Shown here one piece after another: positions 25,985-33,867 of a stretch of DNA of 64,000 bases. The notes under the pieces were generated by a model. The model saw only the letters and a list, made by a program, of their open reading frames with translations, searched no databases and had not been told where the DNA came from. Both the position numbers and the translations under genes were made by a program. The DNA is from Streptomyces genisteinicus (GTDB lineage: Bacteria; Actinomycetota; Actinomycetes; Streptomycetales; Streptomycetaceae): contig NZ_CP060825.1 in NCBI RefSeq assembly GCF_014489615.1, positions 4,412,501-4,476,500 on the forward strand, written 5' to 3'. Within the stretch, counting starts at the first letter, position 1. The number at the start of each line of letters is the position of its first letter.

Positions 25985-27131
25985 TCCTGGGGAGCGCATC
26001 CGTACGCTCAGACTCCTGATGGGGCTCACCCAGGGCGAACTGGCCCAGGCGGCGGGTGTTTCGCAGCCCCTCGTCTCGCAGATGCAGCGGGGAACCCGGG
26101 CGGTCACCGCTGACGTGCTCACGCGTGTCGCCGAGGCGACCGGCACGCCCATGTCCTTCTTCGAGATCGACCCGGTGGATCTGCCGGCCGACACGCTGGC
26201 CTTCCGCAAGAAGGCCGGCACCTCGCCTCGCGAGGTGGAACGGGTCGAGGCCACCGTGCGGGAGGCGTACCGCGTCGCCGCCCGTCTGATGGCCGAGACC
26301 CGGGTGCGGCGCACTCCGTTGCCCCGTGCCGAGGGCGAGTTGAGCGCGGACGACATCGAGGAGTTCGCCGCGCGTACCCGTGACGCGCTGGGCCTGGCCC
26401 GTGACGGCGTCGTCGGGCACGTGATCCGTGCCTGCGAGGGGGCGGGCATTCCCGTGGTGCCGTTGGTGCTGGTCGACGCCCAGGGCAGCGGCGAGGAGAT
26501 CGTCGTGGGGCATTCCGGTGTCTCCTGCTGGCGAGGCATCCGTGACCCGCTGCTGGTCAGCTACTTCTCGGCCGGCAGCGGTGACCGTCAGCGCTTCACC
26601 ACCGCTCATGAACTCGGCCACCTCGTCCTCCATCCCGCTCGCCGGGGGCTTGTCGACGCCCTCGGCGCGGAGGCCGAGGCGCACCGATTCGCAGGAGCGT
26701 TCCTCCTGCCGGGTCCGCGGGCGGCCGAAGCCTTCGAGGGGCCGTTGACGCTGAAGGACTTCGCCGCACTGAAGAAACGGTGGGGCATGTCGATCCAGGC
26801 GCTGATCAACCGTGCCCACGACCTCGGACACGTGGACGCGGCTCGCCGTGAAAGCCTGTACAAGCAACTGTCCGCGCGGGGTTGGCGAACGGTGGAGCCG
26901 GTGACCGTGCACCCGGAACAGCCCTCGCTCATGCGGGCGATGCTGATCCGCCGGTACGGCGAGCAGCCCTCGCTCCTCCCGGCCGCCGAGGACCTTGCCC
27001 TGCACCCCGTGCTCCTGAGGTCGCTCGTGCCGGACGTCGAACCCGGCGCAGGGCCGCGCCGCGAGAGCGCACCCGTCATCAGTCTCGGTGAGCGCCGGGT
27101 CGGCCGGGAGAACCGGCTGCGGGCCCTCTGA
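25965..27131 (+). CDS. XRE-family regulator fused to ImmA/IrrE metallo-endopeptidase
   Basis: About 388 aa. An N-terminal HTH at about 8-62 (RIRTLRLLMGLTQGELAQAA, SQPLVSQMQRGTRAVT) is followed by a helical linker. The IrrE/ImmA peptidase has HExxH in TTAHELGHLVLHP near residue 210, and the third ligand region AEAHRFAGAFLLP near 236. The tail has KKRWGMSIQALINRAHDLG, typical of the family. ImmA-type enzymes cleave a repressor to release a response; the fused HTH suggests autoregulation. GTG 25965 or 25974 are the possible starts, overlapping the upstream gene by 11 to 20 bases. A hairpin follows. Confidence 0.88.
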   Translation: MKEVGRSPGERIRTLRLLMGLTQGELAQAAGVSQPLVSQMQRGTRAVTADVLTRVAEATGTPMSFFEIDPVDLPADTLAFRKKAGTSPREVERVEATVREAYRVAARLMAETRVRRTPLPRAEGELSADDIEEFAARTRDALGLARDGVVGHVIRACEGAGIPVVPLVLVDAQGSGEEIVVGHSGVSCWRGIRDPLLVSYFSAGSGDRQRFTTAHELGHLVLHPARRGLVDALGAEAEAHRFAGAFLLPGPRAAEAFEGPLTLKDFAALKKRWGMSIQALINRAHDLGHVDAARRESLYKQLSARGWRTVEPVTVHPEQPSLMRAMLIRRYGEQPSLLPAAEDLALHPVLLRSLVPDVEPGAGPRRESAPVISLGERRVGRENRLRAL

Positions 27132-27445
27132 GCGCCCGGCGGCTCGCGGGCCGCGCGGGCTGCCGGGCACAGGCACGCCGGTGGCGGTGGAGTCTGCCGG
27201 AGCCCGGCAGTGCCTGGCCGGACACCGGCGGGGCAGGATGAGGGGGAACCGGACAACGGCCGGAAGCGGCCGCCGTGCGGCCGGACGCCGCGCCGGGCGG
27301 GTGCCGTCCCGCGAGGGGCCCGCGCCCGGTTGCCGGGCCGGAAGCGGAACCGCGGGTGCCGTTCCGGGCGTGGACATCAGGTGGACGCACCGGCCCCGGC
27401 CGGTGGGACGCGGAACGAGTACAGGACGACGGGGGCAGGGACACG
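27132..27445 (+). terminator. Terminator hairpin, then intergenic region before the lipoprotein gene
   Basis: gcccggc (27134-27140) and gccgggc (27162-27168) with inner GC pairs form an imperfect hairpin right after the ImmA gene stop. The rest to 27445 has no supported gene. The promoter of the lipoprotein gene should lie near 27400, where the sequence is gacgcggaacgagtacagga, but no clear boxes are visible. Confidence 0.5.
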
Positions 27446-27736
27446 ATGGGACGACGCAGGCTGAGGTCGGGCACGGTGCTGCTCGGAGGTGTGGGGCTGC
27501 TCGCCGCCTCGCTCGCGGCGTGCGGGTCGGAGCCGGACAAGCGGTGCGCCGACCCCGTGTCGCGCGAGATCCTGCCGGACTCCCGCTGCAAGAGCGGCAG
27601 CAGCGGCTCCGGCGGCGGAGGCGGCAAGTACTACTACGGCGGCACGGTCAGCGACGGCAAGGTCTCCGGCGGCAGCTTCGACAAGTCCGCCGTCAAGCGC
27701 GGGGGCTTCGGCAAGTCCGGTTCGGGCGGGGGCTGA
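27446..27736 (+). CDS. DUF1190-like small lipoprotein
   Basis: 96 aa. The lipobox LAASLAAC puts the cysteine near residue 26. The mature part has two cysteines (KRCADP, DSRCKSG), a glycine/serine-rich stretch ending in KYYYGGT, and the terminal pattern KRGGFGKSG. That pattern is also seen at the end of the YgiB/YjfM (DUF1190) proteins of enterics, which are encoded next to a YgiC/YjfC ATP-grasp ligase exactly as here. The product is probably an exported lipoprotein working with the downstream ligase. Stop and ligase start are six bases apart. Confidence 0.75.
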   Translation: MGRRRLRSGTVLLGGVGLLAASLAACGSEPDKRCADPVSREILPDSRCKSGSSGSGGGGGKYYYGGTVSDGKVSGGSFDKSAVKRGGFGKSGSGGG

Positions 27737-27741
27737 TCGCC

Positions 27742-28923
27742 GTGCAGCGCCGCACCGCCGAGCCGCGCGAGGGCTGGCAGGAGACCGTCGAGGCGCAGGG
27801 CTGCGTCTACCCGCTGACCCGGCACCCCGACGGCTCACTGCGCCCGTACTGGGACGAGAGCGCCTACTACGCGTTCACCCTCCCCGAGGTCGAGGCCCTG
27901 GAGGAGGTCGTGGAGGAGCTGCACGCCATGTCGCTGGCGGCGGCCGCCCACATCGTCGAGAAGGATCGTTTCGCCGAGCTGGGGATCACCGATCCGCGGG
28001 TCGTCGCCCACGTCGCCGAGGCCTGGCGCCGCCGCGACGAACTGCCCTCCCTCTACGGACGGTTCGACCTCCACTACGACGGCACCGGCCCCGCCCGGAT
28101 GCTGGAGTACAACGCCGACACCCCGACCTCGCTCGTCGAGGCCGCGAGCCCCCAGTGGTTCTGGATGGAGGAGCGCTTCCCCGGCGCCGACCAGTGGAAC
28201 TCGCTCCACGAACGCCTCGTCGCCGCCTGGCGCCGCCAGGCCCCCCTGCTGCCGCCCGGCCCGGTGCACTTCGTGCACACCGACGGCGACGAGTGCGGCG
28301 AGGACCTGATGACCGTCGCGTACCTGCGCGAGACCGCCGAGCAGGCGGGCATCGAGACCGAGGCGCTCTCCGTCGAGAGCATCGGCTGGGACGCGATCTC
28401 GGGCCGCTTCGTGGACGACCGGCTGCGCTTCATCCGCAGCTGCTTCAAGCTCTACCCGTGGGAGTGGCTGGTCACCGACGACTTCGGCCCGCACGTCCTC
28501 GACACCCTGGACAACGGCGGCGGCACCGGGACCACCTGCTGGATCGAGCCCGCGTGGAAGATGCTGCTCTCCAACAAGGCGCTGCTGGCGATCCTCTGGG
28601 AGCTGTACCCGGGCCACCCGAACCTGCTCCCGGCCTACCTCGACGGGCCGCGCGAACTGGCCGACGGGCCGGGCTGGGTGTCCAAGCCGCTGCTCGGCCG
28701 CGAGGGCGCCGGCGTCACCGTGCACGAGGCGGGCAGCGCGTTCGTCCCGCCCCGCGAGCCCTGCTGCCACCAGGAACTCGCGCCGCTGCCCTCCTTCGAC
28801 GGCAACCGCACGGTGCTCGGCGCCTGGGTGGTCGACGGCGAGGCGGCCGGTCTCGGCATCCGCGAGTCGGCCGGGCTGATCACGGACGGCTACGCCCGCT
28901 TCCTCCCGCACGTCATCCTCTGA
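27742..28923 (+). CDS. Glutathionylspermidine-synthase-like ATP-grasp ligase (YgiC/YjfC family)
   Basis: 393 aa. Signatures of the GSP-synthase domain are DGTGPARMLEYNADTPTSLVE near 105-125, HTDGDECGEDLMTVAYLRE near 178-196, WVSKPLLGREGAGV near 312-325 (ATP-binding lysine loop) and PCCHQELAPLPSFDGNR near 340-356. The amidase domain of trypanosomal enzymes is absent. Streptomyces lacks glutathione, so the substrate is not glutathionylspermidine, and the enzyme probably makes some peptide or amide bond. GTG 27742 lacks a good ribosome site and is likely coupled to the lipoprotein gene. A hairpin follows at 28924. Confidence 0.88.
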   Translation: MQRRTAEPREGWQETVEAQGCVYPLTRHPDGSLRPYWDESAYYAFTLPEVEALEEVVEELHAMSLAAAAHIVEKDRFAELGITDPRVVAHVAEAWRRRDELPSLYGRFDLHYDGTGPARMLEYNADTPTSLVEAASPQWFWMEERFPGADQWNSLHERLVAAWRRQAPLLPPGPVHFVHTDGDECGEDLMTVAYLRETAEQAGIETEALSVESIGWDAISGRFVDDRLRFIRSCFKLYPWEWLVTDDFGPHVLDTLDNGGGTGTTCWIEPAWKMLLSNKALLAILWELYPGHPNLLPAYLDGPRELADGPGWVSKPLLGREGAGVTVHEAGSAFVPPREPCCHQELAPLPSFDGNRTVLGAWVVDGEAAGLGIRESAGLITDGYARFLPHVIL

Positions 28924-28947
28924 GCGGGGGCGGCCCGCCGCCCCCGC
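28924..28947 (+). terminator. Hairpin after the ATP-grasp gene
   Basis: gcgggggcgg (28924-28933) and ccgcccccgc (28938-28947) form a perfect 10-bp stem with a 4-nt loop right after the stop. It may serve the convergent rocD gene too. A GC-rich direct repeat (gccccgcctcaagcccc) follows twice, at about 28946 and 28972. Confidence 0.7.
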
Positions 28948-28978
28948 CCCGCCTCAAGCCCCCCGCCCCCGCCCCGCC

Positions 28979-30295
28979 TCAAGCCCCCGCCGCGCCGCCC
29001 GTCAGGACCTCCCGCAGGCGGTCGAGACCCCAGTCCAGGTCCTCCTCGGAGATGATCAGCGGCGGCGCGATCCGCAGCGTCGCGCCCTGGGTGTCCTTCG
29101 CCAGCACGCCCCGTTCCATGAGCTGCTCCGAGACCTCGCGCCCGGTCCCCCGGGACGGGGCGATGTCGATCCCGGCCCACAGGCCCCTGCCCCGCACCGC
29201 GTCCACCGCGCCGCCGCCCACCAGCGCGCCCAGCTCGCGGTGGAGATGGGCGCCCAGCTCGGCGGCGCGCTGCTGGAACTCGCCCGTCCGCAGCATCGCG
29301 ATCACCTCCAGCGCCACCGCGCACGCCAGCGGGTTCCCGCCGAACGTCGAGCCGTGCTCGCCCGGCCGGAAGACCCCCAGCACCTCGGCCGACGAGACCA
29401 CGGCCGACACCGGCACCACGCCGCCGCCCAGCGCCTTGCCGAGGACGTACATGTCCGGGACGACGCCCTCCTGCCGGCACGCGAACGTGGCTCCCGTGCG
29501 GCCGAGGCCCGACTGGATCTCGTCGGCGACGAAGAGCACCCCGCGCTCCCGGGTCAGGTCGCGCACCCCGCGCAGATAGCCGGGCGGCGGCACGATCACC
29601 CCGGCCTCGCCCTGGACCGGCTCCAGCAGCACGGCCACCGTGTTCGCCGAGAGGGCGTTCTCCATGGCGGTCAGGTCGCCGTAGGGCACGATCTCGAAGC
29701 CGGGAGTGTAGGGGCCGAAGTCCGCGCGGGCGTCGTGGTCGGTGGAGAAGCTGATCAGCGTGGTGGTGCGGCCGTGGAAGTTGTTCGCGGCGACGACGAT
29801 CTTGGCCTGCCCCTGCGGCACCCCCTTGACCTTGTGGCCCCACTTGCGGACGGTCTTCACCGCCGTCTCCACGGCCTCGGCGCCGGTGTTCATCGGCAGC
29901 ACCGCCTCCATCTCGCACAACTCGGCGAGCTGCGCGCAGAAGTCGGCGAAGCGGTCGTGGTGGAAGGCCCGCGAGGTGAGCGTCACCCGGTCGAGCTGGG
30001 CCTTGGCAGCGGCGATCAGACGCCGGTTGCCGTGCCCGAAGTTCAGCGCGGAGTAGCCGGCCAGCAGATCGAGGTAGCGGCGCCCCTCCACGTCGGTCAT
30101 CCAGGCGCCCTCCGCCGAGGCGACGACGACCGGCAGCGGGTGGTAGGTGTGCGCGGTGTGCGCCTCGGCGGCGGCGAAGGCGGACGCCGAGCCGGTCACC
30201 GGGCCGGAGGCGGACCCCGCTCCCGGGCCGGGCCCCGCGGCGGGCGGCGTGGCGGGGGTCGGGTCGGGCGTCGAGGCGGGCGGCGTGGTGGACAC
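28979..30295 (-). CDS. rocD: Ornithine aminotransferase
   Basis: 438 aa class-III PLP aminotransferase, converting ornithine and 2-oxoglutarate to glutamate semialdehyde. Motifs: DLLAGYSALNFGHGN near 75-89, MNTGAEAVETAVK near 133-145, LLEPVQGEAGVIVPP near 230, FVADEIQSGLGRTG near 258-271 and the PLP lysine in YVLGKALGGG near 287-296. TFGGNPLAC also matches RocD. The GTG at 30295 follows CGGAGC; an N-terminal Pro/Ala tail of 35 residues precedes the enzyme. It faces away from glyA and shares the 254-bp region with it. Confidence 0.92.
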   Translation of the reverse strand: MSTTPPASTPDPTPATPPAAGPGPGAGSASGPVTGSASAFAAAEAHTAHTYHPLPVVVASAEGAWMTDVEGRRYLDLLAGYSALNFGHGNRRLIAAAKAQLDRVTLTSRAFHHDRFADFCAQLAELCEMEAVLPMNTGAEAVETAVKTVRKWGHKVKGVPQGQAKIVVAANNFHGRTTTLISFSTDHDARADFGPYTPGFEIVPYGDLTAMENALSANTVAVLLEPVQGEAGVIVPPPGYLRGVRDLTRERGVLFVADEIQSGLGRTGATFACRQEGVVPDMYVLGKALGGGVVPVSAVVSSAEVLGVFRPGEHGSTFGGNPLACAVALEVIAMLRTGEFQQRAAELGAHLHRELGALVGGGAVDAVRGRGLWAGIDIAPSRGTGREVSEQLMERGVLAKDTQGATLRIAPPLIISEEDLDWGLDRLREVLTGGAAGA

Positions 30296-30411
30296 GGGTG
30301 CTCCGATCGTCGTGCGGCGGCCCCCCGGGTGGCCCCGGCCTTCCCGGCCGGCCCCCTCCTCCATGGTCGCTCGCCATGCGGACACCGCGGTCCGCCACAC
30401 GCCGTGCCCGC

Positions 30412-30417
30412 TAGGGT
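30412..30417 (+). promoter_or_regulatory. glyA: Probable -10 of the glyA riboswitch transcript
   Basis: tagggt at 30412-30417 matches the Streptomyces vegetative -10 (TAGRRT) and lies just ahead of the riboswitch, as expected. The -35 is not clear. Confidence 0.5.
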
Positions 30418-30420
30418 GGT

Positions 30421-30505
30421 GCCGGGTACGGCGACTGGCGCGCGGGGAATCGACCCCGGGGGAGCCGTACGAGGCAGTACGCGTGGTGCCGACCGCCTGG
30501 GCACC
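30421..30505 (+). ncRNA. ZTP (pfl) riboswitch upstream of glyA
   Basis: The conserved blocks of the pfl motif are present in order: gactggcg (30433-30440), gggaatcgacccc (30444-30456) with ggggagccg (30459-30467), and the 3' pseudoknot hairpin ggtgccgaccgcctgggcacc (30485-30505) containing ccgcctgggc. ZTP riboswitches sense the AICAR-derived alarmone made when 10-formyl-THF is scarce and turn on C1 genes such as glyA. Downstream, gggac (30510-30514) could pair with gtccc next to ggaggac, hinting at translational control by hiding the ribosome site. Confidence 0.88.
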
Positions 30506-30549
30506 CCGGGACAACGACCGATCGTCACGGACCGTCCCGGAGGACACCC

Positions 30550-31818
30550 ATGGCCCTTCCGCTCCCGCACCCCGCCCTCACCGCCGCCGACCCCGAACTC
30601 GCCGCGCTCGTCGGCGCCGAAGAACTGCTCCAGGCCGAGACCCTGCGCCTGATCCCCAGCGAGAACTACGTCTCCGCCGCCGTGCTGGAGGCATCCGGCA
30701 CCGTCCTCCAGAACAAGTACAGCGAGGGCTACCCGGGCCGCCGCTACTACGAGGGCCAGCAGAACATCGACCCGGTCGAATCCCTGGCCGTGGCCCGCGC
30801 CAAGGCCCTGTTCGGCTCCGACCACGCCAACGTCCAGCCCTACTCCGGCTCCCCGGCCAACCTCGCGGTCTACCTGGCCTTCGCCGAGCCCGGCGACACC
30901 GTGATGGGCATGGCGCTGCCGATGGGCGGCCACCTGACCCACGGATGGGGCGTCTCCGCGACCGGCTCCTGGTTCCGCGGCGTGCAGTACGGCGTACGCC
31001 GCGACACCGGCCTGATCGACTTCGACGAGGTACGCGACCTGGCCCTCAAGGAGCGGCCCAGGATCATCTTCTGCGGCGGCACCGCCCTGCCCCGCACCAT
31101 CGACTTCGCCGCCTTCGCGGAGATCGCCCGGGAGACGGGCGCGGTGCTGGTCGCCGACATCGCGCACATCGCCGGCCTCGTCGCCGGCGGCGCCCACCCG
31201 TCCCCGGTGCCGCACGTGGACGTCGTGTCCACCACCACCCACAAGACACTGCGCGGCCCGCGCGGCGCGATGCTGATGGCCCGCGAGGAGCACGCGAAGG
31301 CCGTCGACAAGGCCGTCTTCCCCGGCCTCCAGGGCGGTCCGCACAACCAGACCACGGCCGCGATCGCCGTCGCCCTCAAGGAGGCCGCGGCGCCGTCCTT
31401 CCGCGACTACGCCCACGCGGTCGTCGCCAACGCGCGGGCGCTCGCCGACGCGCTGCTGGAGCGCGGCCACGACCTGGTCTCCGGCGGCACCGACAACCAC
31501 CTGATCCTGATCGACCTGACCGCCAGGGACGTGCCCGGCAAGGTCGCGGCCAAGGCCCTCGACCGGGCCGGGATCGTCGTCAACTACAACACCGTCCCCT
31601 ACGACCCGCGGAAGCCGTTCGACCCGTCGGGCATCCGCATCGGCACCCCCTCGCTCACCTCGCGGGGTCTGACCACGGAGCACATGCCCGCCGTCGCGGA
31701 GTGGATCGACCGGGCGGTCGCCGCGGCCGCCGGGGGCGACGAGGACACCCTCGCCGCCGTCCGCGCGGAGGTCGCGGGCCTGATGGCCGCCCACCCCGCC
31801 CCCGGCCTGCCCGTCTGA
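30550..31818 (+). CDS. glyA: Serine hydroxymethyltransferase
   Basis: 422 aa PLP enzyme that turns serine and THF into glycine and methylene-THF. Signatures: LIPSENYVSAAVL near 35-47, NKYSEGYPGRRYYEG near 56-70, DIAHIAGLVAGG near 205-216, the PLP lysine in TTTHKTLRGPRG near 230-241, and GIRIGTPSLTSRG near 361. ATG 30550 follows ggaggac. It is controlled by the ZTP riboswitch and is functionally linked to folD in this window. A 17-bp hairpin terminator separates it from trpS. Confidence 0.96.
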   Translation: MALPLPHPALTAADPELAALVGAEELLQAETLRLIPSENYVSAAVLEASGTVLQNKYSEGYPGRRYYEGQQNIDPVESLAVARAKALFGSDHANVQPYSGSPANLAVYLAFAEPGDTVMGMALPMGGHLTHGWGVSATGSWFRGVQYGVRRDTGLIDFDEVRDLALKERPRIIFCGGTALPRTIDFAAFAEIARETGAVLVADIAHIAGLVAGGAHPSPVPHVDVVSTTTHKTLRGPRGAMLMAREEHAKAVDKAVFPGLQGGPHNQTTAAIAVALKEAAAPSFRDYAHAVVANARALADALLERGHDLVSGGTDNHLILIDLTARDVPGKVAAKALDRAGIVVNYNTVPYDPRKPFDPSGIRIGTPSLTSRGLTTEHMPAVAEWIDRAVAAAAGGDEDTLAAVRAEVAGLMAAHPAPGLPV

Positions 31819-31828
31819 CCACGGGCCG

Positions 31829-31862
31829 CCGCCGGTCGTGCCCCCGGGGGCACGACCGGCGG
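31829..31862 (+). terminator. Terminator after glyA
   Basis: A perfect 17-bp inverted repeat (31829-31845 with 31846-31862), 10 bases after the glyA stop. Confidence 0.85.
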
Positions 31863-31898
31863 ACCGGCGCCCGCCGCGCACCTGAGAGAATGATGTGC

Positions 31899-32960
31899 AT
31901 GGCCTCTGACCCGACCGTCGCCCACCACCAGCAGGGGAATGGCACCGCCATGCAGCAGCGTCCTCGTGTGCTCTCCGGGATCCAGCCCACCGCGGGCTCG
32001 TTCCACCTCGGCAACTACCTCGGTGCCGTCCGCCAGTGGGTGGCGCTCCAGGAGTCGCACGACGCCTTCTACATGGTCGTCGACCTGCACGCGATCACGG
32101 TCCCGCAGGACCCCGCGGAGCTGCGCGCCAACACCCGCCTCGCGGTGGCCCAGCTGCTCGCCGCGGGCCTGGACCCGGACCGCTGCACCCTGTTCGTGCA
32201 GAGCCACGTGCCCGAGCACGCGCAGCTCGCCTGGGTGATGAACTGCCTCACCGGCTTCGGCGAGGCGTCCCGGATGACGCAGTTCAAGGACAAGTCCGCC
32301 AAGCAGGGCGCGGACCGTGCCTCGGTCGGCCTCTTCACGTACCCGATCCTCCAGGTCGCCGACATCCTGCTGTACCAGGCGAACGAGGTCCCGGTCGGCG
32401 AGGACCAGCGCCAGCACATCGAGCTGACCCGCGACCTCGCCGAGCGGTTCAACGGGCGCTTCGGCGACACCTTCACCGTGCCGCGCCCGCACATCCTGAA
32501 GGAGGTCGCCAAGATCTACGACCTCCAGGACCCGTCGGTCAAGATGAGCAAGTCGGCCTCCACGCCGAAGGGCCTCATCAACCTCCTCGACGAGCCGAAG
32601 GCCACGGCGAAGAAGGTCAAGAGCGCGGTCACCGACACCGACACCGTGATCCGCTTCGACCAGGCCGCCAAGCCCGGCGTCAGCAACCTGCTCACCATCT
32701 ACTCCACCCTCACGGGTACGGCGATCGCCGATCTGGAGCAGAAGTACGAGGGCAAGGGCTACGGTGCGCTCAAGACGGAGCTCGCGGACGCGATGGTCGA
32801 CTTCGTCACACCCTTCCGCACGCGTACGCAGGAATACCTCGACGACACCGAGACGCTGGACTCCCTCCTCGCCAAGGGCGCGGAGAAGGCCCGCACGGTG
32901 GCCGCCGAGACGCTGGCCAGCACATACGACAAGGTGGGATTCATCCCCGCGAAGCACTGA
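31899..32960 (+). CDS. trpS: Tryptophanyl-tRNA synthetase
   Basis: 353 aa class-I synthetase. HIGH-like SFHLGNYLG is near residues 39-47 and KMSKS near 217-221, both intact. GEDQRQHIELTRDLAERFN near 168-186 and NEVPVG match the bacterial TrpRS core. An N-terminal stretch (residues 1-24, HHQQGNG) is longer than in most relatives, so a start at a later Met is possible, though MASDP resembles the usual Streptomyces N-terminus. Streptomyces often carry a second, antibiotic-resistant TrpRS; this one looks like the housekeeping type by position. Confidence 0.95.
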   Translation: MASDPTVAHHQQGNGTAMQQRPRVLSGIQPTAGSFHLGNYLGAVRQWVALQESHDAFYMVVDLHAITVPQDPAELRANTRLAVAQLLAAGLDPDRCTLFVQSHVPEHAQLAWVMNCLTGFGEASRMTQFKDKSAKQGADRASVGLFTYPILQVADILLYQANEVPVGEDQRQHIELTRDLAERFNGRFGDTFTVPRPHILKEVAKIYDLQDPSVKMSKSASTPKGLINLLDEPKATAKKVKSAVTDTDTVIRFDQAAKPGVSNLLTIYSTLTGTAIADLEQKYEGKGYGALKTELADAMVDFVTPFRTRTQEYLDDTETLDSLLAKGAEKARTVAAETLASTYDKVGFIPAKH

Positions 32961-33007
32961 AAAGCCACCGGGCGCCCCGGACGCCCGCCCGGGGCCCGCA
33001 GCGGGCC

Positions 33008-33034
33008 GTCACCGCGCCGTCACGGAGTCGTCAC
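33008..33034 (+). promoter_or_regulatory. Three GTCAC repeats at 11-bp spacing
   Basis: GTCAC occurs at 33008, 33019 and 33030, each in an 11-bp unit (gtcaccgcgcc, gtcacggagtc, gtcacggcccc), one helical turn apart. The arrangement is typical of direct-repeat regulators such as PhoP or SARP proteins. It lies about 135 bases before the 2H phosphoesterase gene. Confidence 0.4.
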
Positions 33035-33168
33035 GGCCCCGCTGGAGTCGAAGGACCTGTGTCCAAGGACTCTGGCCACGAAGTGGGTGCAGCCGCCACA
33101 CTGGCGGCTGCACCACCACAACCGACCTCGTACCGGACACCCCGGTGCACAGACCCGAGGAGAACGAC

Positions 33169-33750
33169 GTGGGGACCGTAACGCTCGGCGTTTCGATCGC
33201 GGTCCCGGAGCCACACGGCAGCCTGCTCCAGGAGCGCCGCGCGGGCTTCGGGGACCTGGCCGCGTACGGCATTCCGACCCACGTCACCCTGCTGCCGCCC
33301 ACCGAGGTCGACTCCGCTGTGCTCCCCGCGGTCCGCTCCCACCTCGCCGCCGTCGCCACCGCGGGCCGGCCGTTCCGGATGCGGCTGTCGGGCACGGGGA
33401 CGTTCCGTCCGCTGTCGCCCGTGGTCTTCGTCCAGGTCGTGGAGGGCGGCTCGGCCTGCTCCTGGCTCCAGGAACGCGTCCGCGACGCCTCGGGACCGCT
33501 GGCGCGCGAGCTGATGTTCCCCTACCACCCGCACGTCACCGTCGCCCACGGCATCTCCGAGGAGGCCATGGACCGGGCGTACGCGGAGCTGTCCGAGTAC
33601 GCGGCCGCGTGGACGTGCGACTCGTTCGCGCTCTACGAGCAGGGCGCCGACGCGGTGTGGCGGAAGCTGAACACCTACGCCTTCGGCGGCGGCATCGCGG
33701 GCGTACCCGCCCAGGGCTCCCCGGTCGACGAGCACGCCGGCACCCTCTGA
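33169..33750 (+). CDS. 2'-5' RNA ligase / 2H phosphoesterase family protein
   Basis: 193 aa with the two HxT catalytic motifs of the 2H superfamily: PTHVTLLPP near residues 38-46 and HPHVTVAHG near 121-129. The spacing and the FxVQVVEGGSA-type strands fit the LigT-like branch, which opens cyclic phosphates or ligates RNA ends; the cellular substrate is unknown. GTG 33169 follows CGAGGAGA, and the alternative upstream frame is unsupported. It is co-directional with, but 208 bases from, trpS. Confidence 0.85.
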   Translation: MGTVTLGVSIAVPEPHGSLLQERRAGFGDLAAYGIPTHVTLLPPTEVDSAVLPAVRSHLAAVATAGRPFRMRLSGTGTFRPLSPVVFVQVVEGGSACSWLQERVRDASGPLARELMFPYHPHVTVAHGISEEAMDRAYAELSEYAAAWTCDSFALYEQGADAVWRKLNTYAFGGGIAGVPAQGSPVDEHAGTL

Positions 33751-33867
33751 CCCCACCCCACCCCACTCTGCGCGCGGCGCGCTCCGGCACCCGGCACCTG
33801 CGTTCGGTCCGGTCCCTTCCGGCGGGTCGCGGGGGCTGTACGGGCGGTGACCGGGTAGGCGTAGCCC

